Source of the DNA: Paraburkholderia rhizosphaerae
GTDB taxonomy: Bacteria; Pseudomonadota; Gammaproteobacteria; Burkholderiales; Burkholderiaceae
DNA: 64,000 nt
NCBI RefSeq assembly: GCF_004366595.1
Contig: NZ_SORE01000024.1
Coordinates: forward strand, 53,010 to 117,009
Direction of reading: 5' to 3'
Of the stretch, positions 17,516 to 26,799 are shown one piece after another. How positions within the stretch are numbered: position 1 is the stretch's first letter; every line of letters begins with the position of its first letter. The position numbers and the translations under genes are program-made. A model generated the notes under the pieces. It searched no databases, had not been told where the DNA came from, and was given only the letters and a program-made list of their open reading frames with translations.

Positions 17516-18590
17516 TGTGATCCTCCGAATATTCAAAACTGGATTTCAAATTTAATTCGGCCTTAATCTTTTTGTCATGTTTTTGCCCTTGAGTAATCAA
17601 GATGCACTGGCAGAGTGATTGGCCGGGTGGGGGTTGCGTTATTTCTTTCTGCCAGCCCGGCCATTTAGGCACTGGCTAATGTCAACTAAATGACATGTCT
17701 TGCGATAAAAAAAGTAAGTTGGGTGTAACGCCGTCTTTAGATAGGCGATTAAAACTAACAAATATTACGGTTTAGTTCGATTGCTGTAATTAATTCGCAA
17801 GATTCCAGGTCCTCCGGAGTAGTCAGGTGCTTGTGCTGTAGTTGCAATATTTCGCACATGGCGAGCTGCGCGAAAGCACTCGAAACCGGAAGCGCACGAC
17901 GGGTTCATGTTGGCCGGCTTCTCCCTGTCTCCCGCGCCAGATAACGGCGGCAACGCCTGTTCCGCATAGGCGTCCGATGCCGCCGGTTTTTCTCCACCAT
18001 TCCGCCAGATAACTAGGAATCCAATATCGTTCGCATGTCAGTTTCCCAGCGCATTAGTTATATGAGTGGCTGACATTTCCATAGCGCGGGGAGGAATCGG
18101 GTCGACTCGTCCCGATTGTGAACAAATGTGAACTGTCGCCTTGCGCCAATAGTTGATCCCGCATACCGACGGCGTTATCGCGAAGATGGATCGATCACAT
18201 AAAATGGTAAAAAAATAGAATCAAAATTCCGGCAGCATGCCGGTCTATGTATCCCGCATGCGCGACTGCACGCAATCCGAAGCAGACGTTTGTGCCGTCC
18301 GCCTGCACGGCTAATTTCCCGTTCGCTTTTCGAGTTGGGACTCATGCACTTTTCAAACCTTTCCGGCGTCCTTCGTCTATGCAGACGCCGCCGCGTTCGA
18401 TACGGCCCGGCGGCACATCACTAACTTGTCTCCGGTAGACACCTTTCCATGTGCTCGCGCCGGGGAGAGCGTCCGCCGTATCCAGTTCAATCGTCCGCTT
18501 GCGCATTGCCGCTGCGCAAACGGGTGCGTCGCTAGCGGCACATCGACTCTCGCCGCGTCCTTTACGCGTCGAGCCGGCAGGAGACGTATC
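17516..18590. other. Long intergenic region, about 1.1 kb
   Basis: No supported gene on either strand. It is more AT-rich than its neighbours, notably at 17537-17580, 17680-17790 and 18180-18230. It separates the minus-strand phosphoesterase gene from a plus-strand small exported protein, so it should hold two divergent promoters. A possible Pho-box-like palindrome lies at 17679-17696. Confidence 0.4.
17679..17696 (-). promoter_or_regulatory. Possible Pho-box-like element
   Basis: Read on the minus strand the 18 bases are ATGTCATTTAGTTGACAT. They agree at about 13 of 18 positions with the PhoB consensus CTGTCATAWAWCTGTCAY as I remember it, and lie about 160 bp upstream of the phosphoesterase start. 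The same bases form an ATGTCA/TGACAT inverted repeat, so another regulator is possible. Confidence 0.25.
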
Positions 18591-18905
18591 ATGAAGCGCT
18601 CGTTAAAACTTGCTTTGACGTGTGGAACCGTTACAGGAATCTGCGTGACGTGCACCGTGTTTGCCCAAAATAGTGCCGATGGTGCGAGTAGCGTAGGCAA
18701 TGCACAAGGCGCCGCGACTGCGGAAATGACCTATCACGGAGACTCTTCCTCAAGCTCGCGAAATGCAGTGTCCAGCAAAGGGCAAAGCAGCGCCTCCGGG
18801 TATGGCGGGGTATCAGGGGGCACTAGCTCCAGTGGCAGTCTGAGCGGCCCGGGATGGGCTGCGTGCGGTCATCTGCCGCGATGCAACCCTGACAGCGGCC
18901 ACTAG
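18591..18905 (+). CDS. Small exported Ser/Gly-rich protein, unknown
   Basis: 104 residues from the ATG at 18591, preceded by GGCAGGAGACGTATC. The signal peptide is KRSLKLALTCGTVTGICVTCTVFAQ, with a cut after VFA. The mature part is of low complexity: Ser- and Gly-rich with TYHGDSSSSS and SGGTSSSGSLSG, then a short tail with two cysteines (WAACGHLPRCNP) that could form a disulfide. I recognise no family. The gene end (CGGCCACTAGA) is immediately repeated once after the stop codon, a small tandem duplication. Confidence 0.55.
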   Translation: MKRSLKLALTCGTVTGICVTCTVFAQNSADGASSVGNAQGAATAEMTYHGDSSSSSRNAVSSKGQSSASGYGGVSGGTSSSGSLSGPGWAACGHLPRCNPDSGH

Positions 18906-18960
18906 AGCGGCCACTAGACAATAAAGTCGAAAATAGCGGAGCTTCACGGCCAGGCAGCGC

Positions 18961-19278
18961 TTATTCGTGAAGCTCCACCGCTGCGATCGCCGACCCATCG
19001 ACAGGCGCCATGTCGCTCGCATGCGCCAACCGGGACTCTTCCATCGCTATCAGTTGTTCAAGCTCAACGCTATTTACGTGGTCCACCTGCGGGTCGTTTT
19101 CGGGCGCGTCGTGGTCATTGATCGCGGGCGTGTCTGTCGCTTGATAATCCGACACGCCAAGCACCTGAGACAATAACAACGCTGCGGCCGTCACGCTCAT
19201 TCCGAGTGGACCGCTCGAAAGCCCACCAAGAAACTGCGCGGTGCTGCAAATGGTTGATGCTGCTCTGCTCCAGTTCAT
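18961..19278 (-). CDS. Hypothetical small protein
   Basis: 105 residues from the ATG at 19278, which follows GGAGCAATGTG; an upstream ATG at 19368 would add 30 residues. It has one moderately hydrophobic stretch (LGGLSSGPLGMSVTAAALLLSQVLG) and then an acidic tail rich in Asp, Glu and Ala (NDHDAPENDPQVDHVNSVELEQLIAMEESR). No family recognised. It converges with the Ser/Gly-rich protein gene, 55 bp apart. Coding status is uncertain, resting on the start signal and a plausible amino-acid mix. Confidence 0.4.
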   Translation of the reverse strand: MNWSRAASTICSTAQFLGGLSSGPLGMSVTAAALLLSQVLGVSDYQATDTPAINDHDAPENDPQVDHVNSVELEQLIAMEESRLAHASDMAPVDGSAIAAVELHE

Positions 19279-19799
19279 CACATTGCTCCCAGCAAGTTCC
19301 CCGCTATCCTGTCGGTTCATCCGCAACCGATTGAAGTAAGTGCGGGACACGTCCTCAGGTAGTTGCATCGGAAGGCCGCCCGCGTACCTGGCGGCATCGA
19401 CTGTCTGCTAAAGAAAACGGTAGCCGGAGAACGTTATATGCACGGCGATTTTGAACCGCGTATACACCCGCTTTAGCGCGCGTCGCGGACAGCGAACACG
19501 GGTAAACGGTCAGCTCGCCGTGCTCGCCCATTCGGCCTGGAACGTTGGGCCTAGTCCGTGCAGCCGAGCGGCGTTTGCAGTGCAACTTCCGACGGCCGTG
19601 CGGCGGTGCTTTTGCGAGCGCTTAGGTCAGGCGACGTAATTCGCTCGTCGCACTTTCGTTTCACCGCTACCGATGAGCGCGTCATCGGTACCGTGAACAG
19701 ATGGCCACGCTATCGCGGTGTAGTTCGTCCGGCCGATAGGCTAGGCCACTCCCGCGGCCTACTCTGCAAGCGTCTCCCTTCCGTTTGCTGGAGAACATC
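19279..19799. other. Intergenic region before the sigma-like gene
   Basis: About 520 bp with several short Arg-rich frames in all directions and none convincing. The last bases contain the site GGAGAACATC used by the ATG at 19800. Nothing else recognised. Confidence 0.35.
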
Positions 19800-20573
19800 A
19801 TGGCCGAGTTGAGTTACCCGACCGGCACCGGAATCGATTGCGAGGCCGCGACGCTGATCGATCTTTGGCATCGGCGCAGCCATCTTTCCACCATGGAGAT
19901 GGGTCGCATCTACACGGTCGTGCGAGGAGCGCTGCACGGGTACTATCCTTCGGAATTGCGGGCGCTACCCGAAGACAAAGACGAACTGATCGCGCAGTTC
20001 ATTTTTTCGCGCGTGCTAAGACTGGATACTGATGACTACGCGGAGCCGCATGAGTGTCCGGATAGCGCGCCGTCAAACGCCTACGCTATTTGTGCTTATT
20101 TCCGGCATTACCTGATTGATTGCCTGCGCAGTGCGAGCCACCGGCGCAACATCTCGATCGAGGTCGACGGCGTATCCGCCGAACTCGATGCTCATGCACA
20201 CCCGCTCGATGACCCTGTCGAATCGGTGCTCGCGGAGTACGGCCTCAACGAACGGCAAACCAGGCAGGCCGCGCGTGCTTTCGTGAATTCACTCGATGAC
20301 GGCGACCGCATCATTCTGGCGGCCAGCCTTGGGACGTGTTGCGACACGAACGGAGGACTCAGGGGCATTGCGCACCGACATCGGCTAGCTTCGTATCACT
20401 ATCATGCGCGCAAGCTCGGCGTGACCTTGAAGAAAACGGCACATTCCGATGATTATGGTAGTACGAAGATCGGCAGCTGGATAAGGGATACGCTTGGAAT
20501 CGAAATCGTCGCTGAAAACCGCCCCGTCATTCTGATCATCCTCAATCTGCTCGCTGTCGATGCGCACGAATGA
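19800..20573 (+). CDS. Putative sigma-70-like regulatory protein
   Basis: 257 residues from the ATG at 19800 with GGAGAACATC upstream. The layout recalls a small sigma factor. A helical N-terminal part (DKDELIAQFIFSRVLRLD to AYAICAYFRHYLIDCLRSASHRR) looks like region 2. After an acidic linker, LNERQTRQAARAFVNSLDDGDRIILAASLGT and GLRGIAHRHRLASYHYHARKLGVT look like region 4 with a helix-turn-helix. The C-terminal 50 residues match nothing I know. It converges on the NarL-type gene of the oxidase operon, 43 bp between stops. A role in transcribing that locus is only a hypothesis. Confidence 0.45.
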   Translation: MAELSYPTGTGIDCEAATLIDLWHRRSHLSTMEMGRIYTVVRGALHGYYPSELRALPEDKDELIAQFIFSRVLRLDTDDYAEPHECPDSAPSNAYAICAYFRHYLIDCLRSASHRRNISIEVDGVSAELDAHAHPLDDPVESVLAEYGLNERQTRQAARAFVNSLDDGDRIILAASLGTCCDTNGGLRGIAHRHRLASYHYHARKLGVTLKKTAHSDDYGSTKIGSWIRDTLGIEIVAENRPVILIILNLLAVDAHE

Positions 20574-20616
20574 CATACAGCGCCAATTCCGGCTTCCGAA
20601 CGACTGAAGCATTCAG

Positions 20617-21300
20617 TCATCCGCCCCGGCCCGATCTGAAGGTGATACCGAGCTGACTCACCGCAACCACAGCCTGCGTTCGATTTGCGACATGGAGCGC
20701 GCGAAACACGGACGCAATATGCACCTTCGCGGTTCCTTCCGCGAGACCGAGTTCGCGGCAAATGAGCTTGGTCGGCTTGCCCTGGACGAGCAATTCGAGC
20801 ACTTGCATCTGTCTGCCCGTGAGTGCTTTTTCCGGCAATCGTCCCAAGGGCTGCGTAGCGTCGATTGCACTGACGGCCGCCGGCGCGGATTGTCTGGCGC
20901 CGGCCACCTCCAACGCGGCAGGCGGAATATAGACACCATTGACAAGGACCAGCCGTAAGGCGCTCATCAACACGCGACTGGTGGAGGACTTGGGTATGAA
21001 ACCCATCGCGCCCGCATCCAACGCGTCGAGTATCGTCGCCGGATCGTCGCGGCCGGACAGAACGACGACCGGCAGGCCGGGATGTTCAGCGCGCAACCGA
21101 TGTAGCGCCTCCATCCCCGATATGTCCGGCAGCGACAAATCCAGCAGCACCATGTCCAGATCCGTTCTTTGATCGGCCATCCGGAAAGCGCCGGCGCAGT
21201 TTTCCGCCTCAACGACTTCGGTGTCTGCATCGAGTTGCGTCAAGATGAGCCGTAGGCCCTCCCGGAACAGCGCGTGATCGTCGACTAGCATAATCTTCAT
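20617..21300 (-). CDS. NarL/FixJ-type response regulator of the oxidase operon
   Basis: 227 residues. The receiver domain has Asp54 as phosphoacceptor (MVLLDLSLPDISG), DDHALFREGL at the start and VVLSGRDD/FIPKSS as switch residues. The C-terminal LuxR-type helix-turn-helix is LTGRQMQVLELLVQGKPTKLICRELGLAEGTAKVHIASVFRAL. The ATG shares an ATGA with the stop of the flavoprotein gene, so it is the last gene of the operon and probably translationally coupled. No histidine kinase is adjacent on this strand. The hybrid kinase at 26800 is the nearest candidate partner. Confidence 0.9.
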   Translation of the reverse strand: MKIMLVDDHALFREGLRLILTQLDADTEVVEAENCAGAFRMADQRTDLDMVLLDLSLPDISGMEALHRLRAEHPGLPVVVLSGRDDPATILDALDAGAMGFIPKSSTSRVLMSALRLVLVNGVYIPPAALEVAGARQSAPAAVSAIDATQPLGRLPEKALTGRQMQVLELLVQGKPTKLICRELGLAEGTAKVHIASVFRALHVANRTQAVVAVSQLGITFRSGRGG

Positions 21301-22484
21301 TGCTGCTCCTTCGATAACGCTGATGTCCCGAGTCGCGCGCCGAAGGGCCCATGCTCGTCATAATCACGATGGCGACGTTGCCAGAAAGGCGACGTCGGCC
21401 AACGCCTTTCGCGACCGTAATAAAACGCTCGCGTTCCAAGATACGAAGTAAACCCTCGCTCGATCCGCGCCGCGTAGTGCGCAAGCGCCGTGTCGTTTCC
21501 TCCGAGCGAAGCTTCGATTGCCGCTGCGGCGTCAAGGCCTGAGCGCAACGCCTTCAATACGCCCGAGGACGAAAGCGGATCGTACGCACTGGCCGCGTCG
21601 CCAACCTTCAGGCATCGCTCGCGTTGAATCGATATGTGCCGATAGGTACTGGCCGCGAAAAGATGAAGACTATCGACATCGGGGAGCATGCCGACCTTCA
21701 CGCGCGTATAAGGTGCTTCATGTAGCCGCGTGATAAAGAACCGCAAGAGATCGCGCCGGTAAAGCTTCAATTGATCGCCGTCAGTCATATAGGCGACGAC
21801 TCGCCTGTTTCCCGGCAGCGGAGCGGAATACCACCAGCCATCGCGAACCGCTTCCAGAAGCATGCGCGAATCGCTTTGACCGGACGGCGGGACGACGAAG
21901 CCGACCAGCCCCACAAGCTTGTCGTAAACAATGCGGTGGCTCGATCCAGGCAGTAGCGACGAGCAACGCCCCATCGCGTCGACGACGAAACGGCTGCGCA
22001 GCCTCAGCGGCCCATCGGAAACTCGCTCGGCATCGATCTCGAAGGTCTTCGAACGCGGCTCGCAGCGTCGTACCGTGCTCGCCAGGAACACATGTGCACC
22101 TGCGTCCGCAGCAGTACGCGCGAGCATTGCGTCGAAGCGGCAGCGATCGAGATGCCACCCGTGACCGTATGGATTGAAAATGTAGTCGTTCTCGAACGGG
22201 CGCGGCGTTCCCCATACCGAGACCATTCCGCTGCTACGCAGATGGACGTCGTTTTCCAGGCGCTGCAGCGAATCCATTGCGGTGAGGGCCACGCGACTCT
22301 CAGGCGGCAATGTTTCGCCGGCGCGTGGTGTGTCGTAGCGGGAGCGTTCGAGTATCGCAACGGCCAGGCCGCGGCGCGCGAGCGCAATTGCGGTCGCGCA
22401 TCCGGCCGGCCCGCCGCCCAATACGGCGACGTCCAGCGTGCGCGGAGACGGACGTTCACGACGTGCAACGAGATCCGCTTTCAT
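21297..22484 (-). CDS. LodB-like FAD-dependent oxidoreductase
   Basis: 395 residues. A Rossmann dinucleotide motif VAVLGGGPAGCATAIALARRGLAVAILER (glycines at 23-28) is followed by GETLPPESRVAL and a late GDAASAYDPLSSSGVLKALRSG motif, as in flavin monooxygenases of the tryptophan-halogenase/geranylgeranyl-reductase group. In known lod/gox systems the partner flavoprotein LodB is needed to make the cysteine tryptophylquinone (CTQ) cofactor of LodA. The gene begins inside the oxidase stop codon (ATGA), so coupled synthesis is likely. I infer the same maturation role here. Confidence 0.85.
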   Translation of the reverse strand: MKADLVARRERPSPRTLDVAVLGGGPAGCATAIALARRGLAVAILERSRYDTPRAGETLPPESRVALTAMDSLQRLENDVHLRSSGMVSVWGTPRPFENDYIFNPYGHGWHLDRCRFDAMLARTAADAGAHVFLASTVRRCEPRSKTFEIDAERVSDGPLRLRSRFVVDAMGRCSSLLPGSSHRIVYDKLVGLVGFVVPPSGQSDSRMLLEAVRDGWWYSAPLPGNRRVVAYMTDGDQLKLYRRDLLRFFITRLHEAPYTRVKVGMLPDVDSLHLFAASTYRHISIQRERCLKVGDAASAYDPLSSSGVLKALRSGLDAAAAIEASLGGNDTALAHYAARIERGFTSYLGTRAFYYGRERRWPTSPFWQRRHRDYDEHGPFGARLGTSALSKEQQ

Positions 22485-24412
22485 GGCGACCCAGGTGGGA
22501 GCGTATCGTCGCGGTTGTCCTGAGCGCGTACCGTGCGCAGCGTTCCAGGCCGGCGGCGAAGCGTTTTGCCTGGCGGTTCCGTATGCGGTGGAATATCGTA
22601 GGGTGATTCGATGCGCTCCTCCTCAACATAGACCGTGCCGGCGACAAGTTCATTTTTATCGTTTTTACCGACGTCGTCTGCCGTAGCCGGAATGCTCCAG
22701 CCGTCTTCTACCGTAAGCCGCTTCGCCTTCACCACACCAAGGCTCGACCACCGGTTCACCATGTCCATCGCGTCTTTTATACCGAAGTGCCACAGTTCCA
22801 TCTGTTCCGATAGCGCATCGGCCGGTAGGTCCATTTTCTTGTCGTCACGCAAGACCACCACCTTGTCCGGATGCGTAGCCGGCCACCAGGTCGCGTCTCC
22901 ATCCATCCTGCACTCGTAGAAGTCCGACTGCCACGGCACCGCCAAGCCCTCGGTGATGCGTCCGGCCCCACGATTTAAATCTCCGCTCCATAGTTCGGAA
23001 TGCGGATCAATCCGGCAAGGCGCCATGTAAAGGCGCTTGTCCTTCATGATGCGAGGCGCTTCCATTCCCGGGAAAAACGGGCCACCCGAGCATGCTTGCA
23101 ACGCGATGCGATCGAGCGCGTCGCATTCGCGTTCGCGTTCGGTAACGGGCAACTGCGTGTTTTTAAAGGTTCCATTAGCCCAGTTGCGCATATGCCGGTA
23201 TTGACGACGCGTCAAAGCGAGCACTTGCGATGCGCCACCGGGTTTCGCGAGCTTCTTGAAGTCGTCGTGAAGCCTCGGCATCGCGACCTCGCGCGGCTCC
23301 ATCAAAGCGTCGTCAGGATCCCGCAAGTGCGCGAACAGCATCTGCCGGTATCGAATTGCCTTTTCCGACACACTGCCCGGCGGCGGTGCAATGTCTGACG
23401 GTTCGGCAAGCGCCGCAAACAGCGCTGAGCTTTCGTCGCTCCACGAACCGTGCTTGTCCGGCACCTCCGAACGCATCACGCCGGAGAATACCCACCGGTA
23501 GCCCCTGGCTCGCCGGAGAATGGGTAACACGTCACGATAGAAGTTGGTCTCGACCTCTTCGGAAAGATCAACGCCTTGCTTGTCCATCCATACTTGAAGG
23601 CACACGTCGTACAGGGTGACGAAGCTGCTGACATCGGGTGCGAAGTCCGGCGGAGCGACAATCACCCATGACGGCACGACGTCGATCGAAACGCCGTCTT
23701 TCGTCATGACCCGCGCGCTCACAGGTCCGTCTGAGGTATCGTCGCACCAGCCGTCATTGTCCGCGAAGCTCGGGAGCGACGGCGGCACAGACGTCGTGAT
23801 CGATTTGCCCCTGCCGCCGAGGACCAGAAGCCGACCAGTTGCATCCGTACGAATCTCTCCAAGGGGAACCGATTGACCGAGAAACACCCCGGTGTCGAAG
23901 CGTGCCGTGTTCTGACCGGCACCACCAGGCGGGACGTGCAAGGTGCGCGGTTCAGGATCGACAACGAGCGTGTCGCGGTCCGCGCAACCGCTATTGCGGA
24001 GCTCAATATCCGAAGTTGGTCGACCCGGCTCCGCGGACTGTTCGAATCGTGCAGCGGCGCCCTTGCGATTGCGCAAATGGACCGTCCAGTCGACGCTCTG
24101 CACCTGCTCGTCGCCATAGCGGACTTCTTCCGCGTCGGTGAGCACGCCGTGACTGTCACGGGTGCATTTGTAAATCCGGAAGCGCGCGGCCTGACGCTTT
24201 AGCTCCCCTGCGCTGTCGCGATACATGAACGGTCCGGACACCTCCGCAGGCGTTTCATCCTCGAAGGGCCTTCGTGTCACCCATTCATCGTTGGCGCCCT
24301 TGATCGGCTCCGGCCCAATGAAATACGAATCCGAACTACCCAGCCGGGCAATGCCGATGGACGGGTGAATCTCGTAGGTGACCGTGTTCGCGTCCGCATA
24401 TTCGTCGATCAT
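22481..24412 (-). CDS. LodA/GoxA-family oxidase (cysteine tryptophylquinone enzyme)
   Basis: 643 residues, with GAGGAGACGTCG before the ATG. The N-terminus YEIHPSIGIARLGSSDSYFIGPE is the family opening. The expected CTQ pair is Cys441 in ALQACSGGPFFPGMEAPRIM and Trp494 in GLAVPWQSDFYEC. Both motifs are intact, so a quinone cofactor made with the LodB-like partner is plausible. Characterised members oxidise amino acids (lysine epsilon-amino group, glycine) and release H2O2 and ammonia. The substrate here is unknown. There is no signal peptide, as in this family, whose members can be exported by other means. At 643 residues it is a little shorter than LodA (about 720). It follows the bicupin gene by 58 bp. 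Confidence 0.88.
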   Translation of the reverse strand: MIDEYADANTVTYEIHPSIGIARLGSSDSYFIGPEPIKGANDEWVTRRPFEDETPAEVSGPFMYRDSAGELKRQAARFRIYKCTRDSHGVLTDAEEVRYGDEQVQSVDWTVHLRNRKGAAARFEQSAEPGRPTSDIELRNSGCADRDTLVVDPEPRTLHVPPGGAGQNTARFDTGVFLGQSVPLGEIRTDATGRLLVLGGRGKSITTSVPPSLPSFADNDGWCDDTSDGPVSARVMTKDGVSIDVVPSWVIVAPPDFAPDVSSFVTLYDVCLQVWMDKQGVDLSEEVETNFYRDVLPILRRARGYRWVFSGVMRSEVPDKHGSWSDESSALFAALAEPSDIAPPPGSVSEKAIRYRQMLFAHLRDPDDALMEPREVAMPRLHDDFKKLAKPGGASQVLALTRRQYRHMRNWANGTFKNTQLPVTERERECDALDRIALQACSGGPFFPGMEAPRIMKDKRLYMAPCRIDPHSELWSGDLNRGAGRITEGLAVPWQSDFYECRMDGDATWWPATHPDKVVVLRDDKKMDLPADALSEQMELWHFGIKDAMDMVNRWSSLGVVKAKRLTVEDGWSIPATADDVGKNDKNELVAGTVYVEEERIESPYDIPPHTEPPGKTLRRRPGTLRTVRAQDNRDDTLPPGSP

Positions 24413-24470
24413 CGACGTCTCCTCAATGAAAGAGGCAGATCATCTCGCGTCGAAAACAGCCGGAGAAAAC

Positions 24471-25496
24471 CTACCCCGTCTTCGATGCATCGAGGGTGCT
24501 ACCGGGCGAATCGTCTTCCAGGACGTGCAGAACCGGATGGGGCGTCTGCAATGCAAGCAGCACGAGATCTTCCGTACCCAATACCGCGTACCAATGCAGC
24601 GCGCCATTTGGAACGACCACGAGATCGCCCTCCCCGAGTTCTCCTTCCATCAGTGCGTTGTCCCATGGGACATTGCCGGCATCGTGCGGGTCGTGTGACG
24701 GTCTGACCGTCATTTTGGCGCGCCCGAGCCAACACAAAACGAACTCGACGCTCTTCGGATGGAAGTGCTCGGGATTTTCCTGCGACGGCACAAACGTGTA
24801 AGCGGTGAAATGAAAAGTTGGCTTCGCAAAATCCGTTGCCCCACCCGCGACAAGTCCCTCCTTGCCCCAGATCTTGGACCTCACGCAGATCAGCTTTGGA
24901 TCGAGTTCAAACCCGAGGTAATCCTGAATTCTGCGTTTGTACGACGTCAACGCATCGCTGCTCAATACCTGAGGGTAGCCGCCGGGAAATGAATCGACTT
25001 CCGTGGCGGATTCGTCTGTATCCGGAATACGAATCAGCAGCAGAACCAGCTTTTCGACAGGCCATACTTGCGGATTCTGATTCGCTTTCGGAAAGGGATG
25101 CTGAACGCTTTTTCGCTCCTCCGCGAGTGCGGTGAACTTGTGCAGCGCATGCTTTGGGATAACCAGCGTATCGCCCGGCGCAATATGAATACCGTTAGAA
25201 TCCGGCGCGTCCACTAGCGGCGGATCCCAGCCTGACCCATCGGATTGCTGCAGCGCGAGGCAGACCGTTCCGCGGCCGCGCCAGCAAATCACCAGTTCGA
25301 CCTGGTCTGCGTAGTAATGAGAAGGAGTCTGCTGCCCCGGTGCGATCGAGAGAACTTCGACGGACAAGGACCGATCGCCGGTGCCCCACTGGACCGGCTT
25401 GCGCGCGAAGTTGGGATGCTCGGCATCGGCCACCGCTCTGACGTCGGCGACAAAATCCCTTAAATGCTTAATATTGACCTGAGGCGTGGCGTTCAC
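24471..25496 (-). CDS. Bicupin protein, first gene of the oxidase operon
   Basis: 341 residues from the GTG at 25496, chosen because CCGGAGGAAAAGCC lies just before it; a TTG 39 bp upstream is in frame but lacks a site. It has two cupin barrels. The first contains SIAPGQQTPSHYYADQVELVICWRGRGTV and IAPGDTLVIPKHALHKF. The second contains PSQENPEHFHPKSVEFVLCWLGRAKMTV and GEGDLVVVPNGALHWYAVL. Histidines in both could hold a metal, and EHFHPKSVE is a good metal-cupin motif. I know of no assigned role for a bicupin beside LodA/LodB. Candidate roles are substrate or product handling, peroxide protection, or cofactor maturation. Confidence 0.75.
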   Translation of the reverse strand: MNATPQVNIKHLRDFVADVRAVADAEHPNFARKPVQWGTGDRSLSVEVLSIAPGQQTPSHYYADQVELVICWRGRGTVCLALQQSDGSGWDPPLVDAPDSNGIHIAPGDTLVIPKHALHKFTALAEERKSVQHPFPKANQNPQVWPVEKLVLLLIRIPDTDESATEVDSFPGGYPQVLSSDALTSYKRRIQDYLGFELDPKLICVRSKIWGKEGLVAGGATDFAKPTFHFTAYTFVPSQENPEHFHPKSVEFVLCWLGRAKMTVRPSHDPHDAGNVPWDNALMEGELGEGDLVVVPNGALHWYAVLGTEDLVLLALQTPHPVLHVLEDDSPGSTLDASKTG

Positions 25497-25595
25497 GGCT
25501 TTTCCTCCGGCTCGCAATTTCAAGTCGTCAATCAAGTCAATGAATAATCTATTGGCTTATTTCGTATTGCATATCGACAACTGATTACTCAAAGC

Positions 25596-25623
25596 ATTGT
25601 AGATAGTCACGTAGTCAAGTCAA
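25596..25623 (-). promoter_or_regulatory. Candidate sigma-70 promoter of the bicupin-oxidase operon
   Basis: On the minus strand: -35 TTGACT (25618-25623), a 16-base spacer and -10 TACAAT (25596-25601). The start codon lies about 100 bp downstream, leaving a leader of roughly 90 bases. The -35 overlaps a direct repeat, TTGACTTGACT, which might also be a regulator half-site. Confidence 0.45.
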
Positions 25624-25887
25624 CCAATGCTGTATAGCCTTCCTTTGCCTGTTTAGCTTCCCATTCGTATGCATGCCTCTGCGGCGACGCACGGTGCTCC
25701 CGAATGTCAGGGCGCGTTGTAGTTAGCGAATTCAAAATTGATCCGCTGGTTAGTTCTAGTCCGGAAGGACTATGTTCATTTGCGAATACGCAACTAGACT
25801 ACGAATTGAAACGGCCAGCGAAAGATTTACGGTTCGCGAGTGAAATCATCACGTCGCGGAAGATCGACGAAACAGGGAGAAGACGTC

Positions 25888-26790
25888 ATGCTGGAACGAC
25901 GGCATCTGAAACCCCTCTGCCTTAAGTTGATTGTTAATGCAGGGCTCTCTTGCGCACTGATGGTCACTTCGCTTGCCATCGCGGACGACATCAAGATTGG
26001 CGGCGCGGGTCCCGCAATGGGGACCATGCGCTTACTCGCCGAGCGCTATAACCAGACACACGACGCGCCGAAAATATCGGTGCTCGCGGCGAGTCTGGGT
26101 TCTGCCGGTGGAATTCGCGCGGCGACGGAGGGTGCGATCGACATCGGTGTCAGCAGCGTACCGCTGACCGAAAGCGAGCGCGATAAGGGAGCCAGGGAAA
26201 TCGAAGTGGCTCGTACGCCGTTCGTCTTCGTGGTGGGAATGAGTACACCTGTCAGTGGACTGAGTACCCGTCAATTACAAAGCATCTATTGGGATACTTA
26301 CGAGAAGAAAGATCCTGACTGGTCAGGATACCTGGACAGAACGCTCTTGCAGACGGACGCATCGGCCGTTCGAATCCGGATCATCATGCGGCCTGCCAAC
26401 GAGTCGGACAATGCGATCATCAAGAAGATTAGCCCCGAGATCGACACGGCAATGACGGCCCTCGAGGAACGACCTGGCATGATCGTCAAGTCGAACGCTC
26501 AGGAAAACGCGGTGGCGATCGAAGAAATTCCAGGCGCGTTCGGCACGTCCACGCTCAGTCTCATTGTGACGGAACACCGCAAAATGCGGCCGCTGAAGCT
26601 GGACGGTGTGGATCCGTCGCCGCAAACCGTCGCCAATGGGCGCTACCCGTACTACAAGTCGGTCTTCCTCATCACCGGGACGAAGTCGTCCCCCGGCGCG
26701 CAGGACTTCATCGCATTCGTCAAGTCGAAAGACGGTCGGGAAATTCTCGAGAAAACCGGGCATGCGGTAGTCGACAAGCCAAAGCAGTAG
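25888..26790 (+). CDS. PstS-like periplasmic binding protein without a transporter
   Basis: 300 residues from the ATG at 25888 after ACAGGGAGAAGACGTC. The signal peptide ends near SLAIADDIKI. The fold is that of phosphate-type solute-binding proteins: KIGGAGPAMGTMRLLAERYN at the start and SLGSAGGIRAATEGAIDIGVSSVPLTESE as the ligand-loop segment, with AFGTSTLSLIV later. No permease or ATPase gene is near. Instead a hybrid histidine kinase starts 9 bp after the stop. This suggests a sensory rather than transport role, with the protein presenting ligand to the kinase's periplasmic domain. Ligand unknown. Confidence 0.8.
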   Translation: MLERRHLKPLCLKLIVNAGLSCALMVTSLAIADDIKIGGAGPAMGTMRLLAERYNQTHDAPKISVLAASLGSAGGIRAATEGAIDIGVSSVPLTESERDKGAREIEVARTPFVFVVGMSTPVSGLSTRQLQSIYWDTYEKKDPDWSGYLDRTLLQTDASAVRIRIIMRPANESDNAIIKKISPEIDTAMTALEERPGMIVKSNAQENAVAIEEIPGAFGTSTLSLIVTEHRKMRPLKLDGVDPSPQTVANGRYPYYKSVFLITGTKSSPGAQDFIAFVKSKDGREILEKTGHAVVDKPKQ

Positions 26791-26799
26791 TGATTGAAC

